Source: Thermococcus thermotolerans (GTDB taxonomy: Archaea; Methanobacteriota_B; Thermococci; Thermococcales; Thermococcaceae). From it: DNA of 64,000 bases. Positions 45,315-53,497 of the stretch are shown in pieces (positions within the stretch are counted from its first letter, which is position 1; each line of letters opens with the position of its first letter). The notes under the pieces are model-generated. The model made no database searches and had not been told where the DNA came from. It saw nothing but the letters and a program-made list of their open reading frames with translations. Made by a program: the position numbers and the translations under genes. Where the stretch lies: NCBI RefSeq assembly GCF_024707485.1, contig NZ_CP102602.1, forward strand, positions 1 through 64,000. Direction: 5' to 3'.

Positions 45315-46022
45315 TCACCCCTCTGGATGGCTTATTATCAAATCCCACTCCTCAAACTCAACTTGGAATCCATTCTTCTCCAGGACATACCGCAGGATCC
45401 ATGGAGACCATATGTAGAATTTATCCCTCGAAAAGACTCCCTTCTCAAAATCTATCAGCAACCTGTCAAGGTAACCCTCGTACACGTTCACATCTATGTT
45501 TATTCTCACCAATCCCTCCGCCTCAAGTCCCGGCTGGTTAAAGCCCCGGATGAGCGTCCAGAGGAAGTCGCTTTCTTGGATCACAATGTAACCTTGAGGT
45601 TTTAGAACTCGTCTGACTTCCTGCAAAATCTTATCAAAATCCCAAATACTGAAATGGGCTAGGGGGTAGCCAAGCAATGCAATGAGGTCAAAAGTGTTTT
45701 CTTTGAATTCTAGATTTTTGGCATCCATAACATAGAATTCTGCCTTTGAGCCTCGTTTTTTCGCTAATTCTTTGGCTCGTTCAACGGCTTTTTCTTGAAT
45801 GTCTATTCCAGTGACTTTAAAGCCGATCTCCTCCAATGCAAAACTGCTCAGTCCAGCGTTGCAGCCGATGTCCAAGGCCTTGCCCTCTTGAATGGGCAGG
45901 TGTTTTGACAGTAGCTCTGTAAGTTCTCTGAACCTCTCTTGACCTCTCTCACTCTCGATGTCGTATTCGTCTCGTGTTTTTTCATAGAGGGGTGCGTCAG
46001 TATATCCAAGGTTTTTGAACAT
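45315..46022 (-). CDS. Class I SAM-dependent methyltransferase
   Basis: This 235-residue methyltransferase has motif I KALDIGCNAGLSSFALEEIG near 48, an acidic motif II GIDIQEK and the RRVLKPQGYIVIQESDFL segment near 140. Codon use here is AT-richer than in most neighbours. ATG 46022 follows a GGGGGATGGT stretch; the longer frame to 46067 overlaps the flavoprotein gene further. It overlaps that gene by 26 bp. Confidence 0.85.
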   Translation of the reverse strand: MFKNLGYTDAPLYEKTRDEYDIESERGQERFRELTELLSKHLPIQEGKALDIGCNAGLSSFALEEIGFKVTGIDIQEKAVERAKELAKKRGSKAEFYVMDAKNLEFKENTFDLIALLGYPLAHFSIWDFDKILQEVRRVLKPQGYIVIQESDFLWTLIRGFNQPGLEAEGLVRINIDVNVYEGYLDRLLIDFEKGVFSRDKFYIWSPWILRYVLEKNGFQVEFEEWDLIISHPEG

Positions 46023-46593
46023 ACCATCCCCCCATCTTTTTTGCAATCCTCTCAACGAACCTCTCAAGCCTCGCCCCGACTTCTGGATGCTCTATGGGCT
46101 CCCCCTTGAGAGAACTTCCGCTGTACTCGTTCGACGACAGTAGAATGGCCTCCGGCCAGCTTTCACCGCCGGCTAGTCCGTACAGCACCTCGTGGAGCGC
46201 CATGTCTCCGCCGGAGCTGAGGTTTCCGACGACTATAAAGCTCAGCTTTCTTGTGAAGGCATCCCACTCCTCATAGCTCTTGAAAATGGCCTGTCCCCTC
46301 TCTGAGAAGGCCCTGTAGAGGCCGGAGGCGTGGCCGCCGTAGGTCGGGACGGCGAATATCAAAAGGTCTGCGTTCATGCTTTTCATGTAAAGTCTGGGCA
46401 CATCATCGGCGATTGGGCACTTACCAGAAAAGCATTCATAGCTGCAGTGGCTGCAGGGCGTTATTTTAAGGTCATAGGCCTCGATCAGCTTGGTCTCGAA
46501 GCCCCGCTCCTCGAACTTCTGAAGGCAGAATTCGAGGATTCGGGCGCAGTTACCGCTCTTCCTAGCGCTGAACGCAACTCCAAGGGCTCTCAT
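45997..46593 (-). CDS. Iron-sulfur flavoprotein / NADPH-dependent FMN reductase family
   Basis: This 198-residue flavodoxin-like protein has the FMN phosphate loop SARKSGNCARIL near 8 and a compact Cys cluster CSHCSYECFSGKC near 48, matching iron-sulfur flavoproteins (Isf) that bind 4Fe-4S and FMN and pass electrons. VPTYGGHASGLYRAF near 82 is the second FMN loop. Likely an electron-transfer or oxidant-detoxifying enzyme. ATG 46593 follows GAGGGATACG. Confidence 0.87.
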   Translation of the reverse strand: MRALGVAFSARKSGNCARILEFCLQKFEERGFETKLIEAYDLKITPCSHCSYECFSGKCPIADDVPRLYMKSMNADLLIFAVPTYGGHASGLYRAFSERGQAIFKSYEEWDAFTRKLSFIVVGNLSSGGDMALHEVLYGLAGGESWPEAILLSSNEYSGSSLKGEPIEHPEVGARLERFVERIAKKMGGWYVQKPWIY

Positions 46594-46704
46594 CGTATCC
46601 CTCAAACTTACAATGCATAAGAGTTTTAAAGATTTATCTATGAAGTTTAATTCGTATGTCTATCCGTGCGCACAGCGGACGGAAGTGTAGCGGGAGGTGA
46701 TATT

Positions 46705-47322
46705 GTGTTCCTTTTTGAGCTATACTATCATGAGGCTCTTAGAACCTTCTACAACGCCGGCGGGAGCGAGAATGAGTTCTACTGGTTGGTGAGCAGCATT
46801 TTGGTCAGGTACCCATTCTACAAAGAGGAATTGGAATTGCGAAGGCGGCTCATGGAACTCGTAGCGGAAGAAACTCAGGGGAGCGTTCTTGATGTTGGTT
46901 GCGGTGTTGGGATTCTAACTTTCAGAATCGCCCTTAAGGACGATGTTGAACGGGTTGTGGGGATCGATAGGAATTCCGAAGTTGTGAAGTTCTGCAACCG
47001 ATTGAGGGCTAGAATCACAGAGAAGGCGCACTTCATCTGTGCGGATTTTCTCGAGTTCGACTTTAGTGAATGCTTTGATGTGGTGGTTTTCTCCTATATG
47101 CTCCATGATTATAAGCTGGAGCCTTTCCTCGCAAAAGCGGTGGAGATTCTGGAGTCGGGCGGGAGGATAGTCATTGGTGATTTTGACATAAATAGCCTGA
47201 GACGGAAGCTACTCAAGTATGCAGGCCAGAAAGGATTAGAAGTTATAAAAAACGAAACCGTTGGGGAGGCCGTATCGCACGGAAAGTCCAGCGATGCCTT
47301 TCTGCTTGTACTGGAGATATAA
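46705..47322 (+). CDS. Class I SAM-dependent methyltransferase
   Basis: This 205-residue methyltransferase has motif I SVLDVGCGVGILTFRIAL near 62 and motif II VVGIDRNSEVVKFCNRL near 85, with an SGGRIVIGDFDIN end. GTG 46705 is preferred because GGGAGGTGAT lies six bases upstream; the frame is open to GTG 46666. The codon use is less GC-rich than neighbours. Substrate unknown. Confidence 0.85.
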   Translation: MFLFELYYHEALRTFYNAGGSENEFYWLVSSILVRYPFYKEELELRRRLMELVAEETQGSVLDVGCGVGILTFRIALKDDVERVVGIDRNSEVVKFCNRLRARITEKAHFICADFLEFDFSECFDVVVFSYMLHDYKLEPFLAKAVEILESGGRIVIGDFDINSLRRKLLKYAGQKGLEVIKNETVGEAVSHGKSSDAFLLVLEI

Positions 47323-47331
47323 CCGTGGTCT

Positions 47332-48084
47332 TCATCCTGTAGGCATTCCCGTCTCCATCGGGCTGCTGATTATCTCCTCGTACTCGTCCTGCGGCAGAAC
47401 CTGGGGTTCGTAGGTCACGCCGTACTGCCTCGCGAGCACACCGGTGAATGCCCTCAGGTGGTTCCTGCTGCCCATCATGAGGTTCTCGAAGACGTACTCG
47501 ATGTCCTGGTTGTCGGTCTTTTCCAGCCAGTCCTGCAGGTCTTTAATGTCAACCTCCTCTATGAGGGCACCCACCGCGAGTGCCGCCTCCTCGCTCTTCA
47601 TCCCCTCCTCTATAAGCTGGTCGTACAGCGCCTGAAGCTCGGGGTTCTCAAACTCGCCGATGTCCTTGTCGGCGGCCGGATCGGTCAGGTTGTATTTCTC
47701 TATGAGCGCCAGCACCATGTCCATGTGCGTCTGCTCGCTTCTCGCTATGTTGCTGAACACAGGGATTCCCCACTGGTCGTAGAGGGTGAGGTAAACGTCC
47801 CTTGCGAGCTTCTCCTCCTCACGCATGTAGAGGATGGCCTGTATCTCGTCCACGCTGAGGTCTTCCGCGGGAAGAGATGCGATGTAATCGGTGCTGTACA
47901 CATCAACCGCACCGCCCGCGGTCACGTTTGACGGGGGGCTGTGTGGGGCCGCTTCGGCGCCGTAGGTCGAGCTGGCCGCGGTCTCGGTGGTTGTGGCGGA
48001 GTCACCCGTTATACACCCCGCACTGAACACCCCCAGCAGGACGACCCCCATGAGGAGCAGTCCAAAGGTTTTCTTTCCCAACAT
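47332..48084 (-). CDS. DUF2202 ferritin-like lipoprotein
   Basis: This 250-residue protein has a lipoprotein signal ending FSAGC (about Cys24), a Ser/Thr/Ala linker, then a ferritin-like DUF2202 domain (about 80-250). It contains EEEKLARDVYLTLYDQWG, SEQTHMDMVLALIEKYNL and SRNHLRAFTGVL, where acidic and His residues could bind a di-metal site. It is thus on the outer face of the membrane. A paralogue lies at 49559-50296. ATG 48084 follows GGTGATGAAA. A 9-bp perfect dyad overlaps its likely transcription start. Confidence 0.87.
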   Translation of the reverse strand: MLGKKTFGLLLMGVVLLGVFSAGCITGDSATTTETAASSTYGAEAAPHSPPSNVTAGGAVDVYSTDYIASLPAEDLSVDEIQAILYMREEEKLARDVYLTLYDQWGIPVFSNIARSEQTHMDMVLALIEKYNLTDPAADKDIGEFENPELQALYDQLIEEGMKSEEAALAVGALIEEVDIKDLQDWLEKTDNQDIEYVFENLMMGSRNHLRAFTGVLARQYGVTYEPQVLPQDEYEEIISSPMETGMPTG

Positions 48085-48100
48085 TTTCATCACCTTCTCC

Positions 48101-48126
48101 CATATGTAATTCTAATCTTACATATG
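48101..48126. promoter_or_regulatory. Perfect 9-bp dyad in DUF2202 promoter
   Basis: CATATGTAA (48101-48109) and TTACATATG (48118-48126) form a perfect inverted repeat with an 8-bp spacer. A minus-strand TATA-like ACTTATAAAG lies near 48135-48143, placing the start site inside the dyad, a position typical of a repressor operator. It may also affect the divergent gene starting at 48203. Confidence 0.75.
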
Positions 48127-48202
48127 TGACAAAGCTTTATAAGTCTTTCGGGTTACAGAAGTGGGCAACAGACTTATATCCTCAAAGGTGAAAATCCCTC
48201 AT

Positions 48203-48919
48203 ATGAGCAACCGTCTGAAGGCCACACTCCTGTTAATCCTGCTTGCAAATATTCTGAAGAAATCCCCGGTGTACCTCCTGCTGTACTTCCTGGCGTTTGC
48301 ACTTCTCTCCTGGAAAGAGTGGAAGAGCCTCCCCACCCTGATGGGTCTGGCCGTTTTCATAGGGTTTTTCGCTGAGCTCGCTGGAACGCACCTCTGCCTC
48401 CCCTTCGGTTGCTACGAATACGTGAACCTTCAGCCACAGCTCTTCGGAGTTGCCCTCTTCGTCCCGCTGGCCTGGGGGATATTCGGCTCCGTTGCGTACC
48501 TTACGGCGAGCTTCCTGTTTTCCAGAAAGGTTACAAGGCTGCTTTTCGGGGCCCTCCTGATGGTGATATTCGACCTCTCCATAGACCCCATAATGACCTC
48601 ATGGGAGGCGTGGGTGTGGATAAGGACGACTTCTGTTAACTGGTTTGGAATCCCCTGGACAAACTACATCGGCTGGTTCCTCGTTTCACTCACCATATTC
48701 TACCTCTACGAGCGGCTTTCAGACCCTTCAATATGCTCGTGCCTCGGGAGGTTCGGGCCAGCTATCTACCTCCTCGAAGTTTCTACCTTCGCCCTGTACG
48801 CTCCGGCGAGTGTGAGAACGCCCACGCTAATTGCGCTGGCACTGTCGTTCCTTTTGCTCGTTCCACTGACGGTAAGGAGGCTGAAAAATGAAGGTGGCCC
48901 TAATCCCGATGCGCGTTGA
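48203..48919 (+). CDS. Carotenoid hydratase-like (CruF/DUF422) membrane protein
   Basis: This 238-residue protein has about seven membrane segments and the family motif DLSIDPIMTSWEAWVW near 125 with GCYEYVNL near 80. It matches CruF/bisanhydrobacterioruberin hydratase-like (DUF422) proteins. No other carotenoid genes are visible nearby, so the substrate may be another isoprenoid. A TATA-like ACTTATATCC near 48172 lies about 27 bases before ATG 48203, suggesting leaderless expression; the GTG at 48161 precedes this box and is unlikely. Confidence 0.8.
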   Translation: MSNRLKATLLLILLANILKKSPVYLLLYFLAFALLSWKEWKSLPTLMGLAVFIGFFAELAGTHLCLPFGCYEYVNLQPQLFGVALFVPLAWGIFGSVAYLTASFLFSRKVTRLLFGALLMVIFDLSIDPIMTSWEAWVWIRTTSVNWFGIPWTNYIGWFLVSLTIFYLYERLSDPSICSCLGRFGPAIYLLEVSTFALYAPASVRTPTLIALALSFLLLVPLTVRRLKNEGGPNPDAR

Positions 48920-49562
48920 GGCTGGAAACTTCGAAGCAAACTGGAGAGAGTTCCAGCGGCGGTTTAACGAGGCATTAACGCACGAACCCGACTTAATTGC
49001 CTTCCCGGAATACTGCCTGACGGGTTTTGAGGAGTGGGACTTCAGCGGGGCGGAGCTTTACGGTGAGATAGTGGAAAGGGTGAGCGGGCTTGCCAGGGAG
49101 GCTGGTGTTTACGTAGTATTCGGCCTTTTGGAGCCCTACAAGAACTGTGTCTATAACTCCGCCCTGCTGATCGGCCGGAACGGTGAGGTTCTGCTGAAGC
49201 ACCGCAAGTTCCAGGAGCCGATGAAGTTCTGCACCGGCAACACAGTAAGGACTGCAAGAACCGAGTTCGGAAAGGCGGCGATAATCATCTGCGGCGACCT
49301 CTACAACAAGAGGATAGCGAAGTGGGTGCGGAAAAAGAGACCGGACTTCATCTTCGTGCCGATGGAGTATTCTCCGGACTACGGCGAGCCGAACGAGGAG
49401 GACGTTGGGGCGATGGCCGAAAGGGTCAGGCTCTTCGGTGCTAAAACCTTCGTCGTAAACAGCTATCCCCCGGGCGGGGCCTGGATCTTCGATGGGAATG
49501 GAACCCCACTTGCAGAAAGCAGGGGGGATAAAATATTGGTATGGGAAGAAAAGCTGGGTTAA
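48888..49562 (+). CDS. Carbon-nitrogen hydrolase (nitrilase family)
   Basis: This 224-residue member of the nitrilase superfamily has the Glu-Lys-Cys triad: FPEYCLTGFE near 44, LKHRKFQEP near 103 and IIICGDLYN near 135. It lacks the long C-terminal extension and is shorter than amidases or NAD synthetase glutaminases. Its start overlaps the carotenoid-hydratase-like gene by 32 bp. Converges with DUF2202 gene two (4-bp overlap). The substrate is unknown. Confidence 0.88.
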   Translation: MKVALIPMRVEAGNFEANWREFQRRFNEALTHEPDLIAFPEYCLTGFEEWDFSGAELYGEIVERVSGLAREAGVYVVFGLLEPYKNCVYNSALLIGRNGEVLLKHRKFQEPMKFCTGNTVRTARTEFGKAAIIICGDLYNKRIAKWVRKKRPDFIFVPMEYSPDYGEPNEEDVGAMAERVRLFGAKTFVVNSYPPGGAWIFDGNGTPLAESRGDKILVWEEKLG

Positions 49563-50296
49563 GGCTTGCCGCCCATTCCACTTCCAGTCTCCATTGGGCT
49601 GTTGATTATCTCCTCGAATTCGTCCTTTGGAAGAATCTGCGACTCGTATGTAACTCCCCTGTTTTCCAGCTGGCCCACGAAGGCCCTCAGGTGGTTCCTT
49701 GAACCCATCATAAGGTTCTCATAGACGGTTATGATGTCTATCTTGTTGGTCTGGGCCAGCCACCCCTGTAGGTCTCTTATGTCAGTCTCCTCGATGATCG
49801 CGCCCACCTTGAGCGCATCGACCTCGCTCTTCATTCCCATCTCTATCAGCTGGTCGTAGAGGGCCTGGATCTCCTTGTTCTGGAACTCTCCTATGCCGGC
49901 ATTGGCGGTCGGGTCGGTTAGATTGTACTTCTCAAGAAGCATCCTTACAGACTCGACGTGGGTTGTCTCGCTCTTGGCGATATTGGCGAATATCTGGAGC
50001 CCCCACTTCTCGTAGAGCTTGGTGTAAACGTCGTGGGCGAGCTTCTCCTCCTCAACCATGAAGAGCAGCCCCTCCTTCTCTGCATCCGTTAGAGGTTCTG
50101 CCGGCAGGGAGTTTATGTATGACTGGAGGTCGTTGGTGTTCACGTTGCCGTTTGAGTCCGCCATGAGCGGAACGGTGTTCGTTGGCATCGGACTTTCGGT
50201 GGAGGTCGTTGAGGTCTCGCTCGTTCCGATGCATCCGGAGGCGAGAACTCCGGATACGATGATAACCACAACAAGGAGGGCATAAATCCTCCTCAT
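49559..50296 (-). CDS. DUF2202 ferritin-like lipoprotein, paralogue
   Basis: This 245-residue paralogue of the 47332-48084 protein has a signal ending VLASGC, a short Ser/Thr linker and the DUF2202 domain. It matches EEEKLAHDVYTKLYEKWG, SETTHVESVRMLLEKYNL and MMGSRNHLRAFVGQL against its partner nearly without gaps. ATG 50296 has GGGAGGG upstream. Unlike its paralogue, its promoter lacks the CATATGTAA dyad, so the two are probably expressed under different conditions. Confidence 0.87.
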   Translation of the reverse strand: MRRIYALLVVVIIVSGVLASGCIGTSETSTTSTESPMPTNTVPLMADSNGNVNTNDLQSYINSLPAEPLTDAEKEGLLFMVEEEKLAHDVYTKLYEKWGLQIFANIAKSETTHVESVRMLLEKYNLTDPTANAGIGEFQNKEIQALYDQLIEMGMKSEVDALKVGAIIEETDIRDLQGWLAQTNKIDIITVYENLMMGSRNHLRAFVGQLENRGVTYESQILPKDEFEEIINSPMETGSGMGGKP

Positions 50297-50437
50297 ACCC
50301 ATCCCTCCCCTGTTTGCTGTCTATCTGATAATTTTACCAGGGGTTAATAAATACTTTTTGGTTCAATGGGCCATTTAAAACGGGTGCATTGTCAAAAGGT
50401 TTATCTAACCTGCCCCAGAACGCGAACCGGTGGTAGC

Positions 50438-50890
50438 ATGTGGCACCCGGCCAAATTCGTCGACGATAACGTTGCATTCTCGCGGATGCCGGCGAGGAGT
50501 GAAATAGAAGGGGTTGCCGAAACCTTCGATGCGGTGGTTGTGCTCGTTGAGGAGTTTGAACTCCCCTACAGCCTGGGTGAATGGCAGAGACGGGGCGTTG
50601 AGGTTCTCCACAGTCCCGTTCGGGATTTCTCGGCTCCCACTCTGAACCAGCTCCTCGAAATCCTCCGCTGGGTTGAGGAGAGAGTTGTTAAGGGTAAAAA
50701 GATCCTGATCCACTGCATGGGAGGCCTCGGGAGGAGCGGGACGGTTGCCGTTGCCTGGGTGATGTACTCCAAGGAGCTTTCCTTGAGGGATGCCCTGAGA
50801 AGGGTTCGCATGTTAAGGCCCGGTGCGGTTGAAGTGGAGGAGCAGATGGGGGTTTTAAAAGAGCTGGAAAGGTTCCTCAGAAGCCGTTGA
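50438..50890 (+). CDS. Dual-specificity protein phosphatase
   Basis: This 150-residue phosphatase has the catalytic loop HCMGGLGRSG (HCxxGxxRS) near 98 and a general-acid Asp in PVRDFSAPT near 65. It is a cytosolic Tyr or dual-specificity phosphatase of the archaeal small type. GGTGGTAGC before ATG 50438 sets the start. It converges with the nitroreductase gene, overlapping by 14 bp. Confidence 0.92.
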   Translation: MWHPAKFVDDNVAFSRMPARSEIEGVAETFDAVVVLVEEFELPYSLGEWQRRGVEVLHSPVRDFSAPTLNQLLEILRWVEERVVKGKKILIHCMGGLGRSGTVAVAWVMYSKELSLRDALRRVRMLRPGAVEVEEQMGVLKELERFLRSR

Positions 50891-51440
50891 AGCTCACCAC
50901 CTCTTCGAGCTTTCTCCTCTCATACTTCGGCTTCGGGTCTGCGGGATAGCCAACGGGCAGAATCGTCTGGAGCTTGTAGCTCGGGGGAGCGTTGAGGAGT
51001 TCTTCGATGGGTTTGGGGTTCGGAGGGGTGTATGTGACGGTTCCAAGGCCGAGCTCTTCGAGCGCAAGGAGAAGGTATCCAACCGCTATCCACGTTGACT
51101 GGAGCCAGTAGGGGGCTTTGGTGTGGCCGAAGACGGGTATCAGATAGGGCGCCTCGCTGAGGAAGGGCTTCTCGGGCTTAAAGCCCTCCGCCTTCAGCCA
51201 CGCCATCAGGTCACCCTTCGTTCTGGAGTAGAACTTTTCCTCCTCACTCTCGCAGAGCTCCCTTATCTTCCCCTTCAGCCAGTCGTCGTCTATGATTATG
51301 AACTTCCAGGGCTGGGCGTTCATGCCGCTCGGAGCTTCCTTTGCCGCCTTGATGGCCTTCATCAGGTCTTCCTTTGAGGGTTTATCCGGGAGAAACCCCC
51401 TCACGGTCTTCCTCCTCTTCGCCAGCTCAAGAACACGCAT
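50877..51440 (-). CDS. Nitroreductase family flavoprotein
   Basis: This 187-residue FMN-dependent oxidoreductase has RRKTVRGFLPDKPSKEDL at the N-terminus, APSGMNAQPWKFIII near 38 and the C-terminal ALEELGLGTVTYTPPNP segment near 125. It probably reduces quinones or nitro-compounds with NAD(P)H. ATG 51440 follows GGTGGTGCC; the frame to 51533 has no ribosome binding site. Confidence 0.92.
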   Translation of the reverse strand: MRVLELAKRRKTVRGFLPDKPSKEDLMKAIKAAKEAPSGMNAQPWKFIIIDDDWLKGKIRELCESEEEKFYSRTKGDLMAWLKAEGFKPEKPFLSEAPYLIPVFGHTKAPYWLQSTWIAVGYLLLALEELGLGTVTYTPPNPKPIEELLNAPPSYKLQTILPVGYPADPKPKYERRKLEEVVSFNGF

Positions 51441-51481
51441 GGCACCACCGGTTTCTTTTGGAAGGGAATGGATAAAAACGT

Positions 51482-52231
51482 TTAGACATAGAACACCATG
51501 CCGTCGTAAGCTACCAGGACTCTGTTCCCCCACTTCTTCCTCACGTACTCGGTCAGTTCAAGGAAGGGCAGGTTTTTATGGGAGATGTGGCTGAGGACGG
51601 TTCTCTCAGCAAGCTTAAGCCCTATCTCCGCCGCCTCATCGACGTTGTTGTGGTAGGGGTCGTCCGTTCCCGGTGGATAGGTCGCGTCAACTATCGCCAA
51701 CCTGAGGGGTGAGTTCCTCCTCAGGAAGTCCTCCGTTGATTCCGGCAGACCCTTGGTGTCGTAGATGAGTGCCACCCTCTTGCCGTCCTCCTCTATGAGG
51801 TATCCGAGGGTCTCAACCTGATGGTTGAGCTTGAAGGCGGTGATTTTGAGCGTGTCAAGTTCAACGGTGTCTCCGGGCTTTATCGTTTTTGGTTGCAGGT
51901 TCTTGGGCTCGCGCAGGATCAGGGCATCGGCGTGTCCCTCCGGCGCGTAGAGCGGCGTTTCCTTTGCCATCCATCTGAGCTTGTAGAGGCCGTAGATGTG
52001 GTCGTGGTGCCAGTGGGTGAGGAAAATCACCTCAAGCGGGACGTTAAGGAAGTCCCTTATGTCGGTGCCCACGTCGAACAGCACCGCCTTTCGGTTTTCG
52101 GTGATTATGGCCACGGTTGAGGGCAGCCTCTGGGCGAAGCCAAGCTTTCTTGCCTCGCTGCATGTCGGGCAGGTACAGAGGTGCGCCGGGATTCCTTCGC
52201 TACCGCCGGTGCCGATGAAGTAGACTATCAA
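51482..52231 (-). CDS. MBL-fold phosphodiesterase (PhnP-like)
   Basis: This 249-residue metallo-beta-lactamase-fold protein has LTHWHHDHIYGL near 72 (HxHxDH) and a Cys-rich N-terminal CTCPTCSEA that could bind zinc, as in PhnP-type cyclic phosphodiesterases. The best start is TTG 52231, with AGGTGG seven bases upstream; GTG 52237 and 52240 lie within the ribosome binding site. It is divergent from the Mut7-C gene. Confidence 0.87.
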   Translation of the reverse strand: MIVYFIGTGGSEGIPAHLCTCPTCSEARKLGFAQRLPSTVAIITENRKAVLFDVGTDIRDFLNVPLEVIFLTHWHHDHIYGLYKLRWMAKETPLYAPEGHADALILREPKNLQPKTIKPGDTVELDTLKITAFKLNHQVETLGYLIEEDGKRVALIYDTKGLPESTEDFLRRNSPLRLAIVDATYPPGTDDPYHNNVDEAAEIGLKLAERTVLSHISHKNLPFLELTEYVRKKWGNRVLVAYDGMVFYV

Positions 52232-52295
52232 ATTCACCACCTATTTCATGGCTGTGAAATAGTCCCCTTATAAGGATTGCCGCCAACTCCTGAAC

Positions 52296-52757
52296 ATGAG
52301 GTTCATAGCTGATATGATGCTCGGCCGGCTGGCGAGGTGGCTCAGGCTGTACGGGTACGACACACTCTACGGCGTTGAGGACGACGATGAGATACTCAGG
52401 GTCGCTCTGGCTGAGAACCGGGCTCTCCTCACCCGGGATTCCAGCCTTGCTGGGAGGGCAAGGAGGCTTGGCCTGAAGGTGATCCTGCTGGACTCAAACT
52501 CCCTTGAAGGTCAGATTGGGGAGCTTAAGAGGCACGGCCTTGAGTTCAGGGAGCTGTTTCCCCCCAATGCCCGCTGTCCAAAATGTAACGGTCTCATCCG
52601 GCCGGTCTCCAAGGGTGAGGTTAGGGGCAAGGTTCCCGAGAGCGTCTATCAAAAATATGACGAGTTCTACGTCTGTGAAACCTGCGGTCAGATTTACTGG
52701 CCGGGGAGACAGTGGAGGGAAATGCTGAGGATAGACGAAAGGCTGAGAAGGGTTTAA
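52296..52757 (+). CDS. Mut7-C PIN-like RNase with zinc ribbon
   Basis: This 153-residue protein has the Mut7-C (PIN-like) fold with MLGRLARWLRLYGYDT near 8, LLTRDSSLAGRA near 45 and a zinc ribbon CPKCNG and CETCGQ near 93 and 128. Such archaeal proteins are thought to be RNases or RNA-quality-control factors. The next gene follows 32 bp on, with its own TATA-like GTTTAAAAGG. Confidence 0.9.
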   Translation: MRFIADMMLGRLARWLRLYGYDTLYGVEDDDEILRVALAENRALLTRDSSLAGRARRLGLKVILLDSNSLEGQIGELKRHGLEFRELFPPNARCPKCNGLIRPVSKGEVRGKVPESVYQKYDEFYVCETCGQIYWPGRQWREMLRIDERLRRV

Positions 52758-52789
52758 AAGGTATCCATCAATCATTGGCTGGTGTTGGG

Positions 52790-53497
52790 ATGGAGTGGGA
52801 GGAGTGGAAGCCGTTCTATATGAGGATCGTCCGTGAGATGGGTTACTCCGTTGAGGAAGACCGAAGGGCAGCCGAACTGTTGAGGGCACTCCTCCTTGAG
52901 GGGGACGACTACATCCTGAGGGACGAGCTGGCCGCGGTCGTGGAAAAGAGGGCCTACGTTTTCGGCTGCGGTCCGAGTCTGGAAAGGGCACTGGAGGGGC
53001 ACGACTTCTCCGATGGGACGCTGATAGCGGCCGATGGGGCTACATCAGCACTCCTTGATGCTGGCCTTCTTCCGGACATAATAGTCACCGACCTCGACGG
53101 CAGGGTTCCGGACTTAAAGCTGGCCAACGACAGGGGGGCCTTTATGGTAATCCACGCCCACGGGGACAACGTGGAGAAAATGGCCGTTTACGTACCGATG
53201 TTTTCGAGGATCCTCGGAACCTGCCAGACGGAGCCTCTGGACATAGTTTACAACTTCGGAGGCTTTACCGACGGCGACAGGGCGGCTTTTCTGGCCGAGG
53301 AACTGGGGGCGAGTGAGATAATTCTGGTTGGGTTTGACTTTGGCGAGACCGTGGGCAGGTGGAGCAAGCCTGGCTTGAGAGAGCACTCCCCCGTCTGGGA
53401 AAGCAAGAGGAAAAAGTTTGAGTTTGCGAGGGAACTGCTGCAGTGGCTGGAGAAAAATGGAAGGGCGAGGATAGAGTACCTCACACCAGGTCCCTGA
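52790..53497 (+). CDS. mptE: 6-hydroxymethylpterin pyrophosphokinase (MptE-like)
   Basis: This 235-residue protein is of the archaeal MptE family (DUF115), which transfers pyrophosphate to 6-hydroxymethyl-7,8-dihydropterin in folate/methanopterin synthesis. Key segments are YVFGCGPSLERALEG near 55, LIAADGATSALLDAGLLPDIIVTDLDGRV near 77-105 and YNFGGFTDGDRAAFLAEELGASEIILVGFDFG near 150-180. GGTG precedes ATG 52790 after a TATA-like box at about 52752. Converges with a hypothetical gene (17-bp overlap). Confidence 0.88.
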   Translation: MEWEEWKPFYMRIVREMGYSVEEDRRAAELLRALLLEGDDYILRDELAAVVEKRAYVFGCGPSLERALEGHDFSDGTLIAADGATSALLDAGLLPDIIVTDLDGRVPDLKLANDRGAFMVIHAHGDNVEKMAVYVPMFSRILGTCQTEPLDIVYNFGGFTDGDRAAFLAEELGASEIILVGFDFGETVGRWSKPGLREHSPVWESKRKKFEFARELLQWLEKNGRARIEYLTPGP

